Assembly: GCF_000284075.1 (NCBI RefSeq)
Contig: NC_017042.1
Span: 992,001-1,056,000 of the forward strand
Origin: Rickettsia rhipicephali str. 3-7-female6-CWPP
GTDB taxonomy: Bacteria > Pseudomonadota > Alphaproteobacteria > Rickettsiales > Rickettsiaceae
Direction of reading: 5' to 3'
Length of the DNA: 64,000 nt
Within the stretch, counting starts at the first letter, position 1; every line of letters starts with the position of its first letter. The notes beneath the pieces were generated by a model, which saw only the letters and a list, made by a program, of their open reading frames with translations, did no database searches and was not told the DNA's origin. The position numbers were made by a program, and so were the translations under genes. Of the stretch, positions 43,824 to 54,643 are shown one piece after another.

Positions 43824-45008
43824 TTAATTATTTATTTTAGTTACTACGCCGGCACCCACTGTTCTACCACCTTCACGTATAGAGAATTTCAACCCTTCCT
43901 GCATCGCAATCGGTTTAATTAATTCCACTGTAAAAGTAGCATTATCTCCAGGCATAACCATCTGCTTATCAGCAGGCAATTTTATTGTACCGGTAACGTC
44001 TGTTGTTCTAAAATAGAACTGCGGACGATAGTCATTAGTAAATGGGGTATGACGTCCACCTTCTTCTTTACTAAGCACATATACTTCAGCTTCAAACTTA
44101 TCATGCGGTTTTATGCTACCAGGTTTTGCGAGAACTTGTCCTCTTTCAACTTCTTCCCTTTTTGTACCGCGTAGTAATATACCAACATTATCTCCGGCTT
44201 GTCCTTCATCAAGTAATTTTCTGAACATTTCTACACCGGTACAGGTAGTTTTTTGCGTATCTTTTAGACCGACTATTTCAATTTCATCACCTACCTTAAT
44301 TATTCCTGACTCTACTCTACCAGTTACAACAGTACCTCTTCCTGAAATAGAGAATACATCTTCTATCGGCATTAAGAAAGATTTATCCGTAGCTCTTACA
44401 GGCTGCGGTATATAGCTATCTACTGCATCCATTAGCTCATTAATCGCTTCTTCACCTTCAGGCTTTCCTTCTAAAGCTTGAAGTGCAGAACCTTTAATGA
44501 TAGGTATTTCATCACCCGGAAAACCATATTTTGATAATAATTCCCTTACTTCCATCTCTACTAGTTCTAATAGATCAGGATCATCCACCATATCTACTTT
44601 ATTTAAGAATACTACCATAGCAGGCACGCCTACCTGTTTTGCTAGTAATATATGCTCTCTAGTTTGCGGCATAGGACCATCAGCAGCAGAAACTACTAAT
44701 ATTGCACCGTCCATCTGAGCGGCACCGGTTATCATGTTCTTTACATAGTCAGCGTGTCCCGGACAATCTACGTGTGCATAGTGTCTATTTTTAGTCTCAT
44801 ATTCTACGTGTGCAGTAGAAATAGTTATACCTCTTTCTTTTTCTTCAGGAGCAGCATCAATTTGATCATACGCTGTAGCTTGTGCTCCACCTGTCTTAGC
44901 AAGTACTATAGTTATTGCTGCCGTTAAGGAAGTTTTACCGTGATCTACGTGACCGATCGTACCTATATTAACGTGCGGTTTAGTTCGTTCAAATTTTGCT
45001 TTTGCCAT
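43824..45008 (-). CDS. tuf: Elongation factor Tu
   Basis: EF-Tu brings aminoacyl-tRNA to the ribosome using GTP. The 394-residue product has the G motifs [16 protein letters not shown] and NKVD, the switch region [12 protein letters not shown], and domain II and III to [13 protein letters not shown]. Length is normal. This appears to be the lone tuf of Rickettsia: tRNA-Tyr and tRNA-Gly are upstream as in the E. coli tufB operon, while rpsJ is downstream as after tufA. That mixed order is established for R. prowazekii. A perfect hairpin follows the stop. Confidence 0.99.
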   Translation of the reverse strand: MAKAKFERTKPHVNIGTIGHVDHGKTSLTAAITIVLAKTGGAQATAYDQIDAAPEEKERGITISTAHVEYETKNRHYAHVDCPGHADYVKNMITGAAQMDGAILVVSAADGPMPQTREHILLAKQVGVPAMVVFLNKVDMVDDPDLLELVEMEVRELLSKYGFPGDEIPIIKGSALQALEGKPEGEEAINELMDAVDSYIPQPVRATDKSFLMPIEDVFSISGRGTVVTGRVESGIIKVGDEIEIVGLKDTQKTTCTGVEMFRKLLDEGQAGDNVGILLRGTKREEVERGQVLAKPGSIKPHDKFEAEVYVLSKEEGGRHTPFTNDYRPQFYFRTTDVTGTIKLPADKQMVMPGDNATFTVELIKPIAMQEGLKFSIREGGRTVGAGVVTKINN

Positions 45009-45117
45009 ATTATTACTCTCTACAATTTTTTAGGTTTTATACAAGTTAATTTTTTATAAGTGCATTTCTTGCTTATAAGTGCATTTTTTTGCTAAATTTA
45101 TTTGTTACCACTATCTC

Positions 45118-45191
45118 TGGAGCGGGTGATGGGAATCGAACCCACACAGCCAGCTTGGAAGGCTGGAACTCTACCATTGAGCTACACCCGC
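45118..45191 (-). tRNA. tRNA-Gly (anticodon TCC)
   Basis: The minus strand folds as a cloverleaf with acceptor GCGGGTG paired with CACCCGC, anticodon stem CCAGC/GCTGG with loop CTTCCAA (anticodon TCC), and T arm around GTTCGATTCCC. The terminal CCA is encoded. It is 110 bp upstream of tuf on the same strand. Confidence 0.96.
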
Positions 45192-45361
45192 ATTGTGGCA
45201 CTATTAATAAAATAATTTCAAAGTTATTTTGTTAACAGTGCTATATCAATTTTATTCAGATTTATAAGTATACACAATTATGTTTTATTTTTAAATAAAA
45301 TTAAACATATATACATGAAATCTTTTAAAATAAAATGATATGCTTCCCTGAACCATTTAAG

Positions 45362-45447
45362 TGGTGGAGGGAGAAGGATTCGAACCTTCGAACGCTTACG
45401 CGGGCAGATTTACAGTCTGCTGCCATTGACCACTCGGCCACCCCTCC
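45362..45447 (-). tRNA. tRNA-Tyr (anticodon GTA)
   Basis: The minus strand forms a class II tRNA with acceptor GGAGGGG paired with TCCCTCC, anticodon stem GCAGA/TCTGC with loop CTGTAAA (anticodon GTA), a long variable arm (CCGCGTAAGCG), and an encoded CCA. The gap to tRNA-Gly carries a partial arm of the large palindrome family (45220-45238). Confidence 0.96.
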
Positions 45448-45638
45448 TAAAGAACTTTACTGTATTAAATAGACTAATTCACTGTAAAATACAATATACA
45501 CTTAGTATTAGGACTTAATAAAACTTCTTGCCGAATCATCAAATAAACAAATAGCAGCTTGCACATTTATTTAGTTGTAACTTTCTATAATAAATAGTAG
45601 TTTCTGTCAAGAACAAATTACTAACGGTTTTCAATAAG

Positions 45639-46361
45639 ATGCAAAATAAAAAACTTGATTCTAAACATTGTTATTATATGTATGGGAAACATCCGGTATT
45701 TTCTGCTCTAAATAATCCAAAACGTCAAATTGACAATATTTTATGCACTAGGGAAATTTTTGATACAAACAAAAAATTAATAGGTACTAGATCTTATGAA
45801 ATTGTTAATAACGATATTTTATCTAAATTACTGGAAAACCAAACACATCAAGGAATAGCTGCAAAAATTAGACCAATTTTTTCTTACAATTTAGAGGACA
45901 TAGATATAACAAATCCAAAATGTAAAATTGCGATTCTTGATCAAATAACAGACACACAAAATATTGGTGCCATTATTCGTAGTGCCGCTGCTTTTGATAT
46001 AAATGCTATAATATTACCTCAAGATAATTCTCCGAATGAAAGCGGCGGCATTGCTAAAGCGGCTTGCGGTACTTTAGAATTAATACCTATAATTAAAGTT
46101 ACTAACTTACGCTCATGTATGAATTATCTTAAAAAACACGGCTTTTGGATTATAGGTCTAACAGGTTCTGCAAATGACTACTTTACCGATAAATTAATTT
46201 CCGACAAAATAGTATTGGTATTTGGCTCAGAAGATAAAGGCATACGAAGATTAGTCGCAGAAACATGTGATTATTTAGCCAAAATCCCTATTTCTCAGAG
46301 AGTAGAAAGTCTTAATGTATCAAATGTCGCTTCTATAATTTTTCATTCATTACATAAATAA
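45639..46361 (+). CDS. rlmB: TrmH/SpoU family 2'-O-ribose RNA methyltransferase (RlmB type)
   Basis: The enzyme methylates a ribose in 23S rRNA (RlmB) or tRNA using SAM, with a trefoil knot. The 240-residue product has an N-terminal substrate-binding part (YYMYGKHPVFSALNNPKR) and the three SpoU motifs: DQITDTQNIGAIIRSAAAF, LVFGSEDKGIRRLV, and IPISQRVESLNVSNVASII. The exact target nucleotide cannot be read from the sequence. It diverges from the tRNA-Tyr/tuf unit. Confidence 0.9.
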   Translation: MQNKKLDSKHCYYMYGKHPVFSALNNPKRQIDNILCTREIFDTNKKLIGTRSYEIVNNDILSKLLENQTHQGIAAKIRPIFSYNLEDIDITNPKCKIAILDQITDTQNIGAIIRSAAAFDINAIILPQDNSPNESGGIAKAACGTLELIPIIKVTNLRSCMNYLKKHGFWIIGLTGSANDYFTDKLISDKIVLVFGSEDKGIRRLVAETCDYLAKIPISQRVESLNVSNVASIIFHSLHK

Positions 46362-46471
46362 TATTTTTAATAAATCAAATATTGTTTTTTATTTACTTCG
46401 ATATAAATATTTAGTCTACTAAAATTAAAGTCATAAACTTTTATTATATCAATTAATTTGAGAGAAAAGTC

Positions 46472-46924
46472 ATGAAAAGGGGACCAAATGAACAAATTAT
46501 CGAGAGTTTTGAAAAACAATTAGACATATTTATAAATGCACTGACAGAAAAAGAGATAACAACAGCTATATTAAACAATTTTTTTGATAAAGTGATCAAT
46601 AACCTCAAGAATGCAAGATTAATTAATGATACTATATTTGATATATACCAAGGTAAAGCGGTAATTACTAAACCTATATATTCCGATTATATAGAATCTT
46701 CCGAACCTAAATATAACGAACATTGGCAAAAATTTTATAGTTTTAATCGTAATCTTATGATAGAAAGCACATTAATATTTATTGCTAAGAATCTAAAAAA
46801 CGCTTCTTTAACAGACAAATTATATTATAGCTTTGCTAAATTAGCCCAGCAATTAGACTTGAATGCAGTAAGTGACCATTTTATGAAAAAAATAGATAAT
46901 TATATAACATTTAACAATTTATGA
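46472..46924 (+). CDS. Hypothetical protein upstream of fumC
   Basis: The 150-residue product is mainly helical and has no signal peptide or membrane segment; I see no known motif. A ribosome-binding site (GAGAGAAAA) precedes the ATG. Its stop overlaps the fumC start by four bases (ATGA), so the two are translated together. The frame is intact. Function is unknown. Confidence 0.7.
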   Translation: MKRGPNEQIIESFEKQLDIFINALTEKEITTAILNNFFDKVINNLKNARLINDTIFDIYQGKAVITKPIYSDYIESSEPKYNEHWQKFYSFNRNLMIESTLIFIAKNLKNASLTDKLYYSFAKLAQQLDLNAVSDHFMKKIDNYITFNNL

Positions 46925-48312
46925 AAAATTACAGAACCGAAAGTGATTCTTTTGGAGAAATTCAAATAGAAGAACAATTTTATTGGGGGGCCCAAACTCA
47001 AAGATCTTTAGAAAATTTTAAAATAGGCAAGCAAAAAATGCCTGAAAATTTAATTCGTGCTCTTGCTATTTTAAAAAAATGTGCAGCACAGGTTAATCAT
47101 GAGTTTGGTGATTTAGAAGCTAAAATCGCTATAAGCATAGATAAAGCCACGGATAGAATCTTAGAAGGCGAATTTGAGGATAATTTTCCTTTAGTAGTTT
47201 GGCAAACAGGTTCAGGAACGCAAACAAACATGAATATGAACGAGGTTATTGCCTCTATTGCCAACGAAGAATTAACAGGCAAAAAAGGCGGCAAATCTCC
47301 GGTACATCCTAACGATCATGTTAATAAAGGACAATCATCCAACGACTCTTTTCCAACCGCTATGCATATAGCAACCGTACTTGCAACTAAACAGCAACTG
47401 ATACCAGCTTTGAATAATATACTTACCTCTTTGCAGGATAAGTCAAAAGATTGGGACAAAATCATAAAAATAGGACGTACCCACTTCCAGGATGCCACTC
47501 CTTTAACTCTTAAACAGGAATTCTCCGGATATATTACACAAATAGAGTATGCTTTAGAACGCATAGAAAATGCACTACAAAAAGTTTATCTACTTGCCCA
47601 AGGAGGAACGGCAGTCGGTACAGGTATTAACTCAAAAATAGGCTTTGATATAAAATTTGCCGAGAAAGTGGCAGAGTTTACTAAACAACCCTTTAAGACG
47701 GCTCCTAATAAATTTGAAAGTCTAGCTGCTCACGACGCACTAGTAGAATTTTCAGGAACTCTTAATACTATAGCAGTTAGCTTAATGAAAATAGCAAATG
47801 ATATAAGACTGCTCGGCTCCGGTCCAAGATGCGGTCTTGATGAGCTACATTTACCTGAAAATGAACCTGGTTCTTCTATTATGCCCGGTAAAGTAAACCC
47901 TACACAAGTCGAAGCTTTAACAATGGTGTGCAGTCAGGTGATGGGAAATCATGTTACGGTTACTATTGCCGGCTCAAACGGACATCTTGAACTTAACGTA
48001 TTTAAACCCGTAATAATATACAATATCCTACAATCTATAGAGCTGTTATCCGATAGCGTAAATAGCTTTGTTACTCACTGTGTTAAAGGATTAGAACCCA
48101 ATATAGCACGCATTAATGATTTACGTGATAAATCTCTAATGCTTGTTACAGCTCTTAATCCGCATATAGGCTATGATAATGCTGCAAAAATTGCTAAAGA
48201 AGCACATAAGCACGGGATTACTTTAAAAGAAGCAGCTAAAAAACTCAATCTTCTATCGGAAGCAGAATTTGATAAAATAGTAGTACCTGAAAAAATGATT
48301 GGTCAATCTTAG
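46921..48312 (+). CDS. fumC: Fumarate hydratase class II
   Basis: FumC interconverts fumarate and malate in the TCA cycle without an iron-sulphur cluster. The 463-residue product has [20 protein letters not shown] at the N-terminus, [17 protein letters not shown], the [20 protein letters not shown] region, [20 protein letters not shown], and the superfamily signature [13 protein letters not shown]. Length is normal. It is coupled to the hypothetical gene before it. Confidence 0.97.
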   Translation: MKNYRTESDSFGEIQIEEQFYWGAQTQRSLENFKIGKQKMPENLIRALAILKKCAAQVNHEFGDLEAKIAISIDKATDRILEGEFEDNFPLVVWQTGSGTQTNMNMNEVIASIANEELTGKKGGKSPVHPNDHVNKGQSSNDSFPTAMHIATVLATKQQLIPALNNILTSLQDKSKDWDKIIKIGRTHFQDATPLTLKQEFSGYITQIEYALERIENALQKVYLLAQGGTAVGTGINSKIGFDIKFAEKVAEFTKQPFKTAPNKFESLAAHDALVEFSGTLNTIAVSLMKIANDIRLLGSGPRCGLDELHLPENEPGSSIMPGKVNPTQVEALTMVCSQVMGNHVTVTIAGSNGHLELNVFKPVIIYNILQSIELLSDSVNSFVTHCVKGLEPNIARINDLRDKSLMLVTALNPHIGYDNAAKIAKEAHKHGITLKEAAKKLNLLSEAEFDKIVVPEKMIGQS

Positions 48313-48415
48313 ATTTTATATAAAGATATTAATTTAAGCTATTAATATTACTCTGTACAAAATCTTATAAATAGGATAATATTAAATTAGTCTATTTATT
48401 ATATATATTACCAAT

Positions 48416-48661
48416 GTGAAACAAAATTTATCTAATCAAATTAACCTACTCGAAGCAAAACCTCCTTTTTCCGATCTAATACAGCGTGTACAAGACGGAG
48501 AGCAAATTACCATTTGTAAGCATAATACGTCGGTTGCAAAAATTATAACTCAAAAACCTAAAATGGATAATATAGTAGAGCAAATAAGAGAATTCAGCAA
48601 AGGCAAAACATTAGCTCCTGATACTATTAAAGAGCTTAGAGATGAAGGTAGAAAATGGTGA
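48416..48661 (+). CDS. vapB: VapB-type antitoxin (Phd/YefM-like)
   Basis: The 81-residue protein starts at GTG 48416. It has the N-terminal fold of Phd/YefM antitoxins (INLLEAKPPFSDLIQRVQDG, EQITICKHNTSVAKI) that binds operator DNA and a C-terminal tail (IREFSKGKTLAPDTIKELRD) that would wrap the toxin. Its end overlaps the vapC start by 7 bp, the usual antitoxin-first layout. It looks intact although its toxin is damaged. Confidence 0.8.
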   Translation: MKQNLSNQINLLEAKPPFSDLIQRVQDGEQITICKHNTSVAKIITQKPKMDNIVEQIREFSKGKTLAPDTIKELRDEGRKW

Positions 48662-49008
48662 ATTCTAAACCGTTTATAGCCGATTGCTCCATAACTGTCT
48701 CATGGTTCTTTTATTATGAACGTGATAAATATTCAGATTTTACATTAGATTATTGTTATAAGTTTAGAGTGATAGTACCGCCTCTTTGGAAACTTGAAGT
48801 AACTAATGTAATATTAATAGCAGAAAAACGTGCTAGAATAAAATCAGTAGAAGTTATTAAAATTATAGATTTTTTAAACGCTCTCCCCCTTAATATATCA
48901 AATTTTAATTTTTCCATACATGAAGGACTTCCTATGACCACTAACGATAAAGCATTAATCAAAGCATGTCATAATAACGGCATTCCACTATTACATAGTG
49001 TGAATTAG
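48655..49008 (+). CDS. vapC: VapC-type PIN toxin with an internal deletion
   Basis: VapC toxins are PIN-domain RNases that cut tRNA or rRNA with acidic residues. The first aspartate (IADCSITVSWFF), the glutamate (LWKLEVTNVIL) and the late aspartate (GLPMTTNDKALIKA) are present. The middle segment that normally holds a conserved 'YDA.YLELA' aspartate is missing: the chain jumps from LPLNISNFNF to SIHEGLPM, about 30 residues short. Length is 117, below the usual 130-140. The last codons and the stop lie inside a palindrome (49001-49154). The toxin is probably inactive, and the antitoxin remains. Confidence 0.7.
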   Translation: MVNSKPFIADCSITVSWFFYYERDKYSDFTLDYCYKFRVIVPPLWKLEVTNVILIAEKRARIKSVEVIKIIDFLNALPLNISNFNFSIHEGLPMTTNDKALIKACHNNGIPLLHSVN

Positions 49009-49157
49009 CTTGAATTATGGACAATTTCTATATCATCTTTTAATTTTTTAAGAACATATCTCATACCGTAAATGGATTAGCATTAACGGTATTCGCTATG
49101 CCCTTAAAAAAATAAAATATTTCTTATAAATCATCCATAATTCAAGCTAATTCACTA
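48995..49157. repeat. Palindromic element at the end of vapC, 21-bp perfect arms
   Basis: The left arm at 49001-49021 (TGAATTAGCTTGAATTATGG and one more A) is matched exactly in reverse by 49134-49154. The match extends outward with a two-base gap (ATAGTG). The inside is also partly inverted (ataccgtaaatg / cattaacggtat). The vapC stop TAG lies in the left arm. I see no second copy in the window. Confidence 0.85.
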
Positions 49158-49254
49158 TAAAAGAAAATAATCCACATTTTTCATAAAAAGTTTATGGAAA
49201 TTTCTAAATCTTTTATTATACTTAAACATTAATTATATAAAATAAAAGAGTATC

Positions 49255-50613
49255 ATGGTTTTAAATATCAAAGCTCCTGAAAATATAGTATTAAAGCCGA
49301 CCATTACAGTTTTTGGCGTTGGGGGTGCAGGTAGTAATGCAGTCAATAATATGATTAGTGCTAATCTGCAAGGTGCTAATTTTGTAGTAGCTAATACTGA
49401 TGCACAATCGCTTGAACATTCTTTATGCACTAACAAAATACAACTCGGTGTTTCTACGACTAGAGGTCTTGGGGCAGGAGCTTCTCCTGAGGTTGGAGCA
49501 CTTGCTGCTCAGGAATCAGAAAGCGAAATTCGTAGTTACCTAGAAAATAGCAATATGGTATTTATTACGGCAGGTATGGGCGGTGGTACAGGTACCGGTT
49601 CTGCACCGGTTATTGCACGCATTGCTAAAGAACTAGGCATCCTTACGGTTGGGGTAGTAACTAAACCTTTCCATTTTGAAGGCGGTCATCGTATGAAAAC
49701 TGCCGATAAAGGACTTATTGAATTACAGCAATTCGTTGATACTTTAATTGTAATACCGAACCAAAATCTATTCCGTATTGCTAATGAACAAACGACGTTT
49801 GCCGATGCTTTCAAAATGGCAGATGACGTATTACATGCAGGCGTTAGAGGAGTAACGGATTTAATGATTATGCCGGGACTTATTAATCTTGATTTTGCCG
49901 ATATTAAAGCAATAATGAGCGAAATGGGTAAAGCAATGATGGGTACAGGTGAAGCTAGTGGCGAAGATAGAGCTATTAAAGCGGCAGAATCTGCAATTTC
50001 AAATCCACTGCTAGATCATAGCTCAATGTGCGGTGCAAGAGGTGTATTAATCAATATTACCGGCGGTTCCGACATGACCTTATTTGAAGTTGACAACGCT
50101 GCTAATAGAATTAGAGAAGAAGTAGATAACCTTGATGCTAATATTATTTTCGGTTCAACATTTAATCCAGAATTAAAAGGAATTATCAGAGTATCAGTTG
50201 TTGCTACCGGTATTGATGCCGATAAAGTACCGACATATAAAACCGCAATAGCTGAAACTACCAATATAGTTCCTGAGAAAACTTATAATAAAGCTATAGC
50301 ACAACCTACACAAATAGAAGAAATTCCTGATTTTAACAGTTACAGTACTGAAAATATTGAAATTACCGACTCTCCAATAAATCAAAATTTTATCGGAAAT
50401 GAAAAAGAGCCAGGGTTACATGCAAATACTTTTAACAAATCTGAAGATGACTCACCCAAACCATCATTTTTAGGAAAAATATGGGGTTCTCTGCGTACTT
50501 CAAATCATCAAACTTTAGAACGCAAAAACGTTGTTGTTAGTACTCTAGATCAAGATAATAAAGAGTCTGATATTCATGACATACCGGCTTTTTTAAGAAA
50601 GAAACGGGATTAG
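49255..50613 (+). CDS. ftsZ: Cell division protein FtsZ
   Basis: FtsZ is the tubulin-like GTPase that forms the division ring. The 452-residue product has the N-terminal [14 protein letters not shown], the tubulin signature [13 protein letters not shown], and [21 protein letters not shown] variable acidic linker (after about residue 320) precedes a C-terminal tail ending [14 protein letters not shown], which fits the conserved peptide that binds FtsA. The gap before it holds the palindrome at vapC and the likely promoter. Confidence 0.98.
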   Translation: MVLNIKAPENIVLKPTITVFGVGGAGSNAVNNMISANLQGANFVVANTDAQSLEHSLCTNKIQLGVSTTRGLGAGASPEVGALAAQESESEIRSYLENSNMVFITAGMGGGTGTGSAPVIARIAKELGILTVGVVTKPFHFEGGHRMKTADKGLIELQQFVDTLIVIPNQNLFRIANEQTTFADAFKMADDVLHAGVRGVTDLMIMPGLINLDFADIKAIMSEMGKAMMGTGEASGEDRAIKAAESAISNPLLDHSSMCGARGVLINITGGSDMTLFEVDNAANRIREEVDNLDANIIFGSTFNPELKGIIRVSVVATGIDADKVPTYKTAIAETTNIVPEKTYNKAIAQPTQIEEIPDFNSYSTENIEITDSPINQNFIGNEKEPGLHANTFNKSEDDSPKPSFLGKIWGSLRTSNHQTLERKNVVVSTLDQDNKESDIHDIPAFLRKKRD

Positions 50614-50621
50614 ATTAGAAA

Positions 50622-51550
50622 ATGAATATAATTTCAGAACAGCATAAAAAAGAATTATTAGAAATAACTAAAAATTTTCCTGCAGATACTGCATCACTAA
50701 TAAATTATGTAGATAAAACATTTAAATGTCACATTCATGCTTTATCTTTATCGGATCAAAAAGATTTAAAGTTTTTTATAGCAAAAAGCTTTGCAAATCA
50801 AGTTGATGTTTGTAAAACTAAAGAACATGCTCAAAATTTTTTACAAGAGTTACACGAGCTATGGGCTGATTTATTTGAAGAGATATTAGAAGATAAGCCT
50901 GTATATATAGTTTAGACATTGACGGAGCAACATACTATGCCGCATTAGATTTTACCAAATTAAATCAAAATAATATGCTGAATACAAGATTTAGCGAAAT
51001 CTCCCTTGATTTTCATTTAATAGAAACGCTACCTAACTTTTCTAGTGACAAACAAAAATATAAGGCTGAACTAACCTTTACAGAATTAAAACAAAATAAT
51101 TTTGCAAAAATATATTTGGAAAAATAGCAATATAACTCTCAAAATATTCTTATTTCAAATATACAAAATAATCACAATAATTACATATTATTTCCTAAGA
51201 TTATAAACCTTGAAGAACAAGTTACCATAGAGATATATTAAATCATTTATTATTATTAGGTGCTTATAATAAATGTAATTTTTTTGAATCCAATAATGGA
51301 TCAGAAATATTATTTTAGATTACCTAATAATGAAAGGCTTGCCATGAAAGTTTTTAGTTTAAATAATCAGCATATATTAAAAGAAAATAAATTTGGAAAT
51401 TCTATATTATTTTTAAGTACAAGAATAAACGAAAATGGTGATGTTGACTATAGTGAAGGCTTTAGTGCTGATATAGCCGATGGTAAAATAAATTCTTTTT
51501 ATATAACTCCTCTAGGCGAGATAATGGATTCTAATTTAAAAAATAATCAT
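50622..51550 (+). pseudogene. Hypothetical gene, decayed
   Basis: A first frame (50622-50915; QHKKELLEITKNFPADTASL) runs out at 50913. Coding-like sequence goes on one frame over (ATYYAALDFTKLNQNN, ISLDFHLIETLPNF, KAELTFTELKQNNFAKIY), meets a TAG at about 51126, and after another shift near 51310 reads RLPNNERLAMKVFSLNN and DVDYSEGFSADIADGK. I do not recognise a family. The first frame begins eight bases after ftsZ and could still be translated as a 97-residue stub. It runs into the ecotin remnant. Confidence 0.55.
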
Positions 51551-52043
<493 letters not shown>

Positions 52044-52087
52044 AACCATACTATTCTTCAAAAAAATTTAATATACTATATGACATT

Positions 52088-52160
52088 TAAAGTCATCGCG
52101 AGCAGTCGTAGACTGCGTGGCAACCCAGACTTGCAGTTTCTGCTCGCAATGACGAAGACT
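52088..52160. repeat. Dispersed repeat of the 'catcgcgagcag' type
   Basis: Ends gtcatcgcgagcagtcgtag and tctgctcgcaatgacgaag are inverted. It lies between the ecotin remnant and the end of nfuA. Confidence 0.7.
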
Positions 52161-52209
52161 AACCTATACAACAACAAGATCCGTAGTCGCTCGCAGTTAG
52201 CATACTAAA

Positions 52210-52782
52210 TTACTCAAAATCTTCCTCTACAGCTTCAACTTCTTGCACTTCCGGTACAAAATGTTTAAGCATGGACTCAATGCCGTTTTTTAAGGTAATG
52301 GTGGAACTAGGACATCCAAGGCATGCACCACGAAGTGCTAATTTAACTACACCGTTTTCAAAGCCTTTATATATTATGTCGCCGCCGTCTTGTGCAACAG
52401 ATGGACGCACCCTAGTTTCAATAATCTCTACGATTTGCTTCTCTATTTCCGAAAGCCCATCAAGGTTATGATTTACATTATCTGCTTTGGTGTTTTCTTC
52501 AAATACAGGAAAGCCTGAAACAAAATGATCCATAATAACCATTAAAATTTCAGGCTTTATAACTTGCCAATTACCTTCAGCTTGTTTAGTTACTGTTATA
52601 AAATCACTACCGAAAAACACTGATTTTACATTATTAATATGAAATAATGATTCTGCAAGTTTGCTTCTTCCTTTTACTTCAGCAAGCTCACTAAAAAATA
52701 CCGGCTGATCACTACTTATTTCCTGCCCCGGGAAAAATGTTATTGCATCCGGATTTGGAGTATCTTCAGTTTGAATAAACAT
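52210..52782 (-). CDS. nfuA: NfuA-type iron-sulphur cluster scaffold/carrier
   Basis: The protein carries assembled Fe-S clusters to target enzymes. The 190-residue product has an N-terminal Nfu domain (MFIQTEDTPNPDAITFFPGQ, SPLAxxLF-like KLAESLFHINNVKSVFFGSD) and a C-terminal NifU-like domain (IETRVRPSVAQDGGDIIYKG) with the cluster-binding pair CLGC in LRGACLGCPSSTITLKNGIE. This two-domain form is that of mitochondria and alphaproteobacteria. The frame is complete and the neighbours are repeats on both sides. Confidence 0.94.
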   Translation of the reverse strand: MFIQTEDTPNPDAITFFPGQEISSDQPVFFSELAEVKGRSKLAESLFHINNVKSVFFGSDFITVTKQAEGNWQVIKPEILMVIMDHFVSGFPVFEENTKADNVNHNLDGLSEIEKQIVEIIETRVRPSVAQDGGDIIYKGFENGVVKLALRGACLGCPSSTITLKNGIESMLKHFVPEVQEVEAVEEDFE

Positions 52783-53221
52783 AATTAAAGCACACTAATA
52801 AATTTATTGATTATTATAAATTGATAGTACTACTTTTACAATATATTTGTATTTAGGCATTTTGGCATGGCTCTCAAAAACCGTATATGTCATTCCTGCG
52901 GCAGCAGGAATCCAATACTACCTATCCACGTCATTGCGAGAAGGCATTTATGCCGACTAAGCAATCTCATGAAATTTAAGAGAGATTGCCACGTCGCTAC
53001 GCTCCTCGCAAGGCATTGTTACAGGGACCGGTAAAGCACTCGGTGTCTCATCCCGTGGCTTGACCACGGGAACCAGTTAAAAATACTAAAATTATTAGTA
53101 TTTTTTATTGTTTTTATGGACCCCGTGGTCAAGCCACGGGATGACAGAGGTGAAATTGATCCACACAACAACAACGCCTCCTCGCAATGACAATTATAAA
53201 TATTTTGCTAGATTCCCGCTT
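52783..53221. repeat. Gene-free gap filled with three dispersed repeats
   Basis: A piece of the 'gtcattcctgc..aggaatcc' type (52889-52913) is followed by a 'cattgcgag...ctcgcaaggc' element (52932-53015) and a 'ccacggg' palindrome (53048-53148) with the inner taaaaatac...gtattttt stem. A last fragment (ctcctcgcaatgac) is at about 53178. No gene is present. Confidence 0.7.
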
Positions 53222-54418
53222 TTAGCTAGGAATAACATAAGGCGGTAAATATCTAATTAATATATAAGCCGGTATAAAACAAAATCCTGCTACAATAAAG
53301 AAATAAGTCCAGCCTAAATAAGTAGCTGCATAGCCTGAAATACTACCAAACAATATGGTACTAATATAAGCAATAGAAGTCATTAAAGCAATTTGGGTTA
53401 TACAATATTTAGAACTACAGCATCTTAATTGGTAAGAAAAAAACGGCGACATAGTTAAGCCCTTGGTAAATTCTTGAAAAAAGACCGCTATATACAAACT
53501 TGTAATATCTCGATTATAAAAATAGAGAAATAAAAAAGATAGGCTAGATAAAGCATGATATATTAATGCTCTTTTAAGCAAATAAGAATATTCACATTTT
53601 CGGCATAAAAACCCACCTATAAAACCGCCAAGGATTGTAGCGCACATACCGAAAGCTTTATATCCAAGAGCTAAATCTTTCTTCGTATACCCAATATCGA
53701 GATAAAACATATTCGGCATAATTGACAGAAAATTATCTTGAAGACGATACAGAAGCATAAAACTAACAATTATTAGCCATTTAGGTTTCTTGACAAAATC
53801 ATAAAAAGCATACCAAAATTTATCAAAATCATTAATAATTATCTTATCTTTAAATTTTAGCGGATAGATTATAATTAATAGTAATGACGGTATACATAAA
53901 ATTGCCATAGCACGATAAACATCTTGCCAGGATATGATAGTAGATAAATATAACGCTCCTGAACCTGCTATAAGTATACCTATTCTAAAGCCTGTAGTAC
54001 AAGCTGCCTCACTTATGCCCCAATTTTTATTTGTAATCAGTAACATCTGTGATGATTGAAGTAACATATCATAAATGGAAAAAAAAAATGCCACAGCTAC
54101 TAAGCATAAAGCAAATGGTATAAAATGAGTGTTAGGGTTAAAATTTGTTAGAACATATACACAAAAAATACAACTAACTAAAGCAATAATTAAACAATAT
54201 TTATATCCCCGCTTACTTAAAGGAGCAAAACTTATTTTTTCAAGCAAAGGACCCCATAAAAATTTAAATATATGAATAAAATTCACTAAACTAAAAAGCC
54301 CGATAGTGATTTTATCAAAACCGGATTCTCGAAGCCAAAAAGAAAGAGTTGAACCGGTAAGTAAATAAATTAAACCTCCGGGAAAAGAAATTATTAATAT
54401 AAAGAAAATATTAGACAT
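53222..54418 (-). CDS. ampG: AmpG-like MFS permease
   Basis: The 398-residue membrane protein has about 12 hydrophobic segments. AmpG family marks are [20 protein letters not shown], the first-loop [13 protein letters not shown] and [20 protein letters not shown] in the second half. AmpG imports muropeptides released by wall turnover. Rickettsia genomes carry several AmpG-like genes and they need not share that substrate. The frame is intact. Length is shorter than E. coli AmpG because of the C-terminal end. Confidence 0.82.
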   Translation of the reverse strand: MSNIFFILIISFPGGLIYLLTGSTLSFWLRESGFDKITIGLFSLVNFIHIFKFLWGPLLEKISFAPLSKRGYKYCLIIALVSCIFCVYVLTNFNPNTHFIPFALCLVAVAFFFSIYDMLLQSSQMLLITNKNWGISEAACTTGFRIGILIAGSGALYLSTIISWQDVYRAMAILCIPSLLLIIIYPLKFKDKIIINDFDKFWYAFYDFVKKPKWLIIVSFMLLYRLQDNFLSIMPNMFYLDIGYTKKDLALGYKAFGMCATILGGFIGGFLCRKCEYSYLLKRALIYHALSSLSFLFLYFYNRDITSLYIAVFFQEFTKGLTMSPFFSYQLRCCSSKYCITQIALMTSIAYISTILFGSISGYAATYLGWTYFFIVAGFCFIPAYILIRYLPPYVIPS

Positions 54419-54479
54419 ATATTGAAATCGTGAAAAATTTAAACTTATGAATTTATCCTCCTTTAAAATATACGAATGT

Positions 54480-54625
54480 CATTCCTGCAAAGGCATTGCC
54501 CGCATGGATATCTAATCGTCATTGCGAGCACAGCCATAAGGCTGTGTGGCAATCTCATGAGATAATAATAAACTCTTGAGATTGCTTCATCAATTACTTA
54601 CGTAATTTCCTCGCAATGATATAAA
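54480..54625. repeat. Dispersed repeat of the 'cattgcgagcac' type
   Basis: Left cgtcattgcgagcacagcca and right tacgtaatttcctcgcaatga are inverted. A fragment of the 'gtcattcctgc' type precedes it. It lies between the start of ampG and the end of the helicase gene. Confidence 0.7.
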
Positions 54626-54643
54626 TGATGTCGTAAATCTAAA

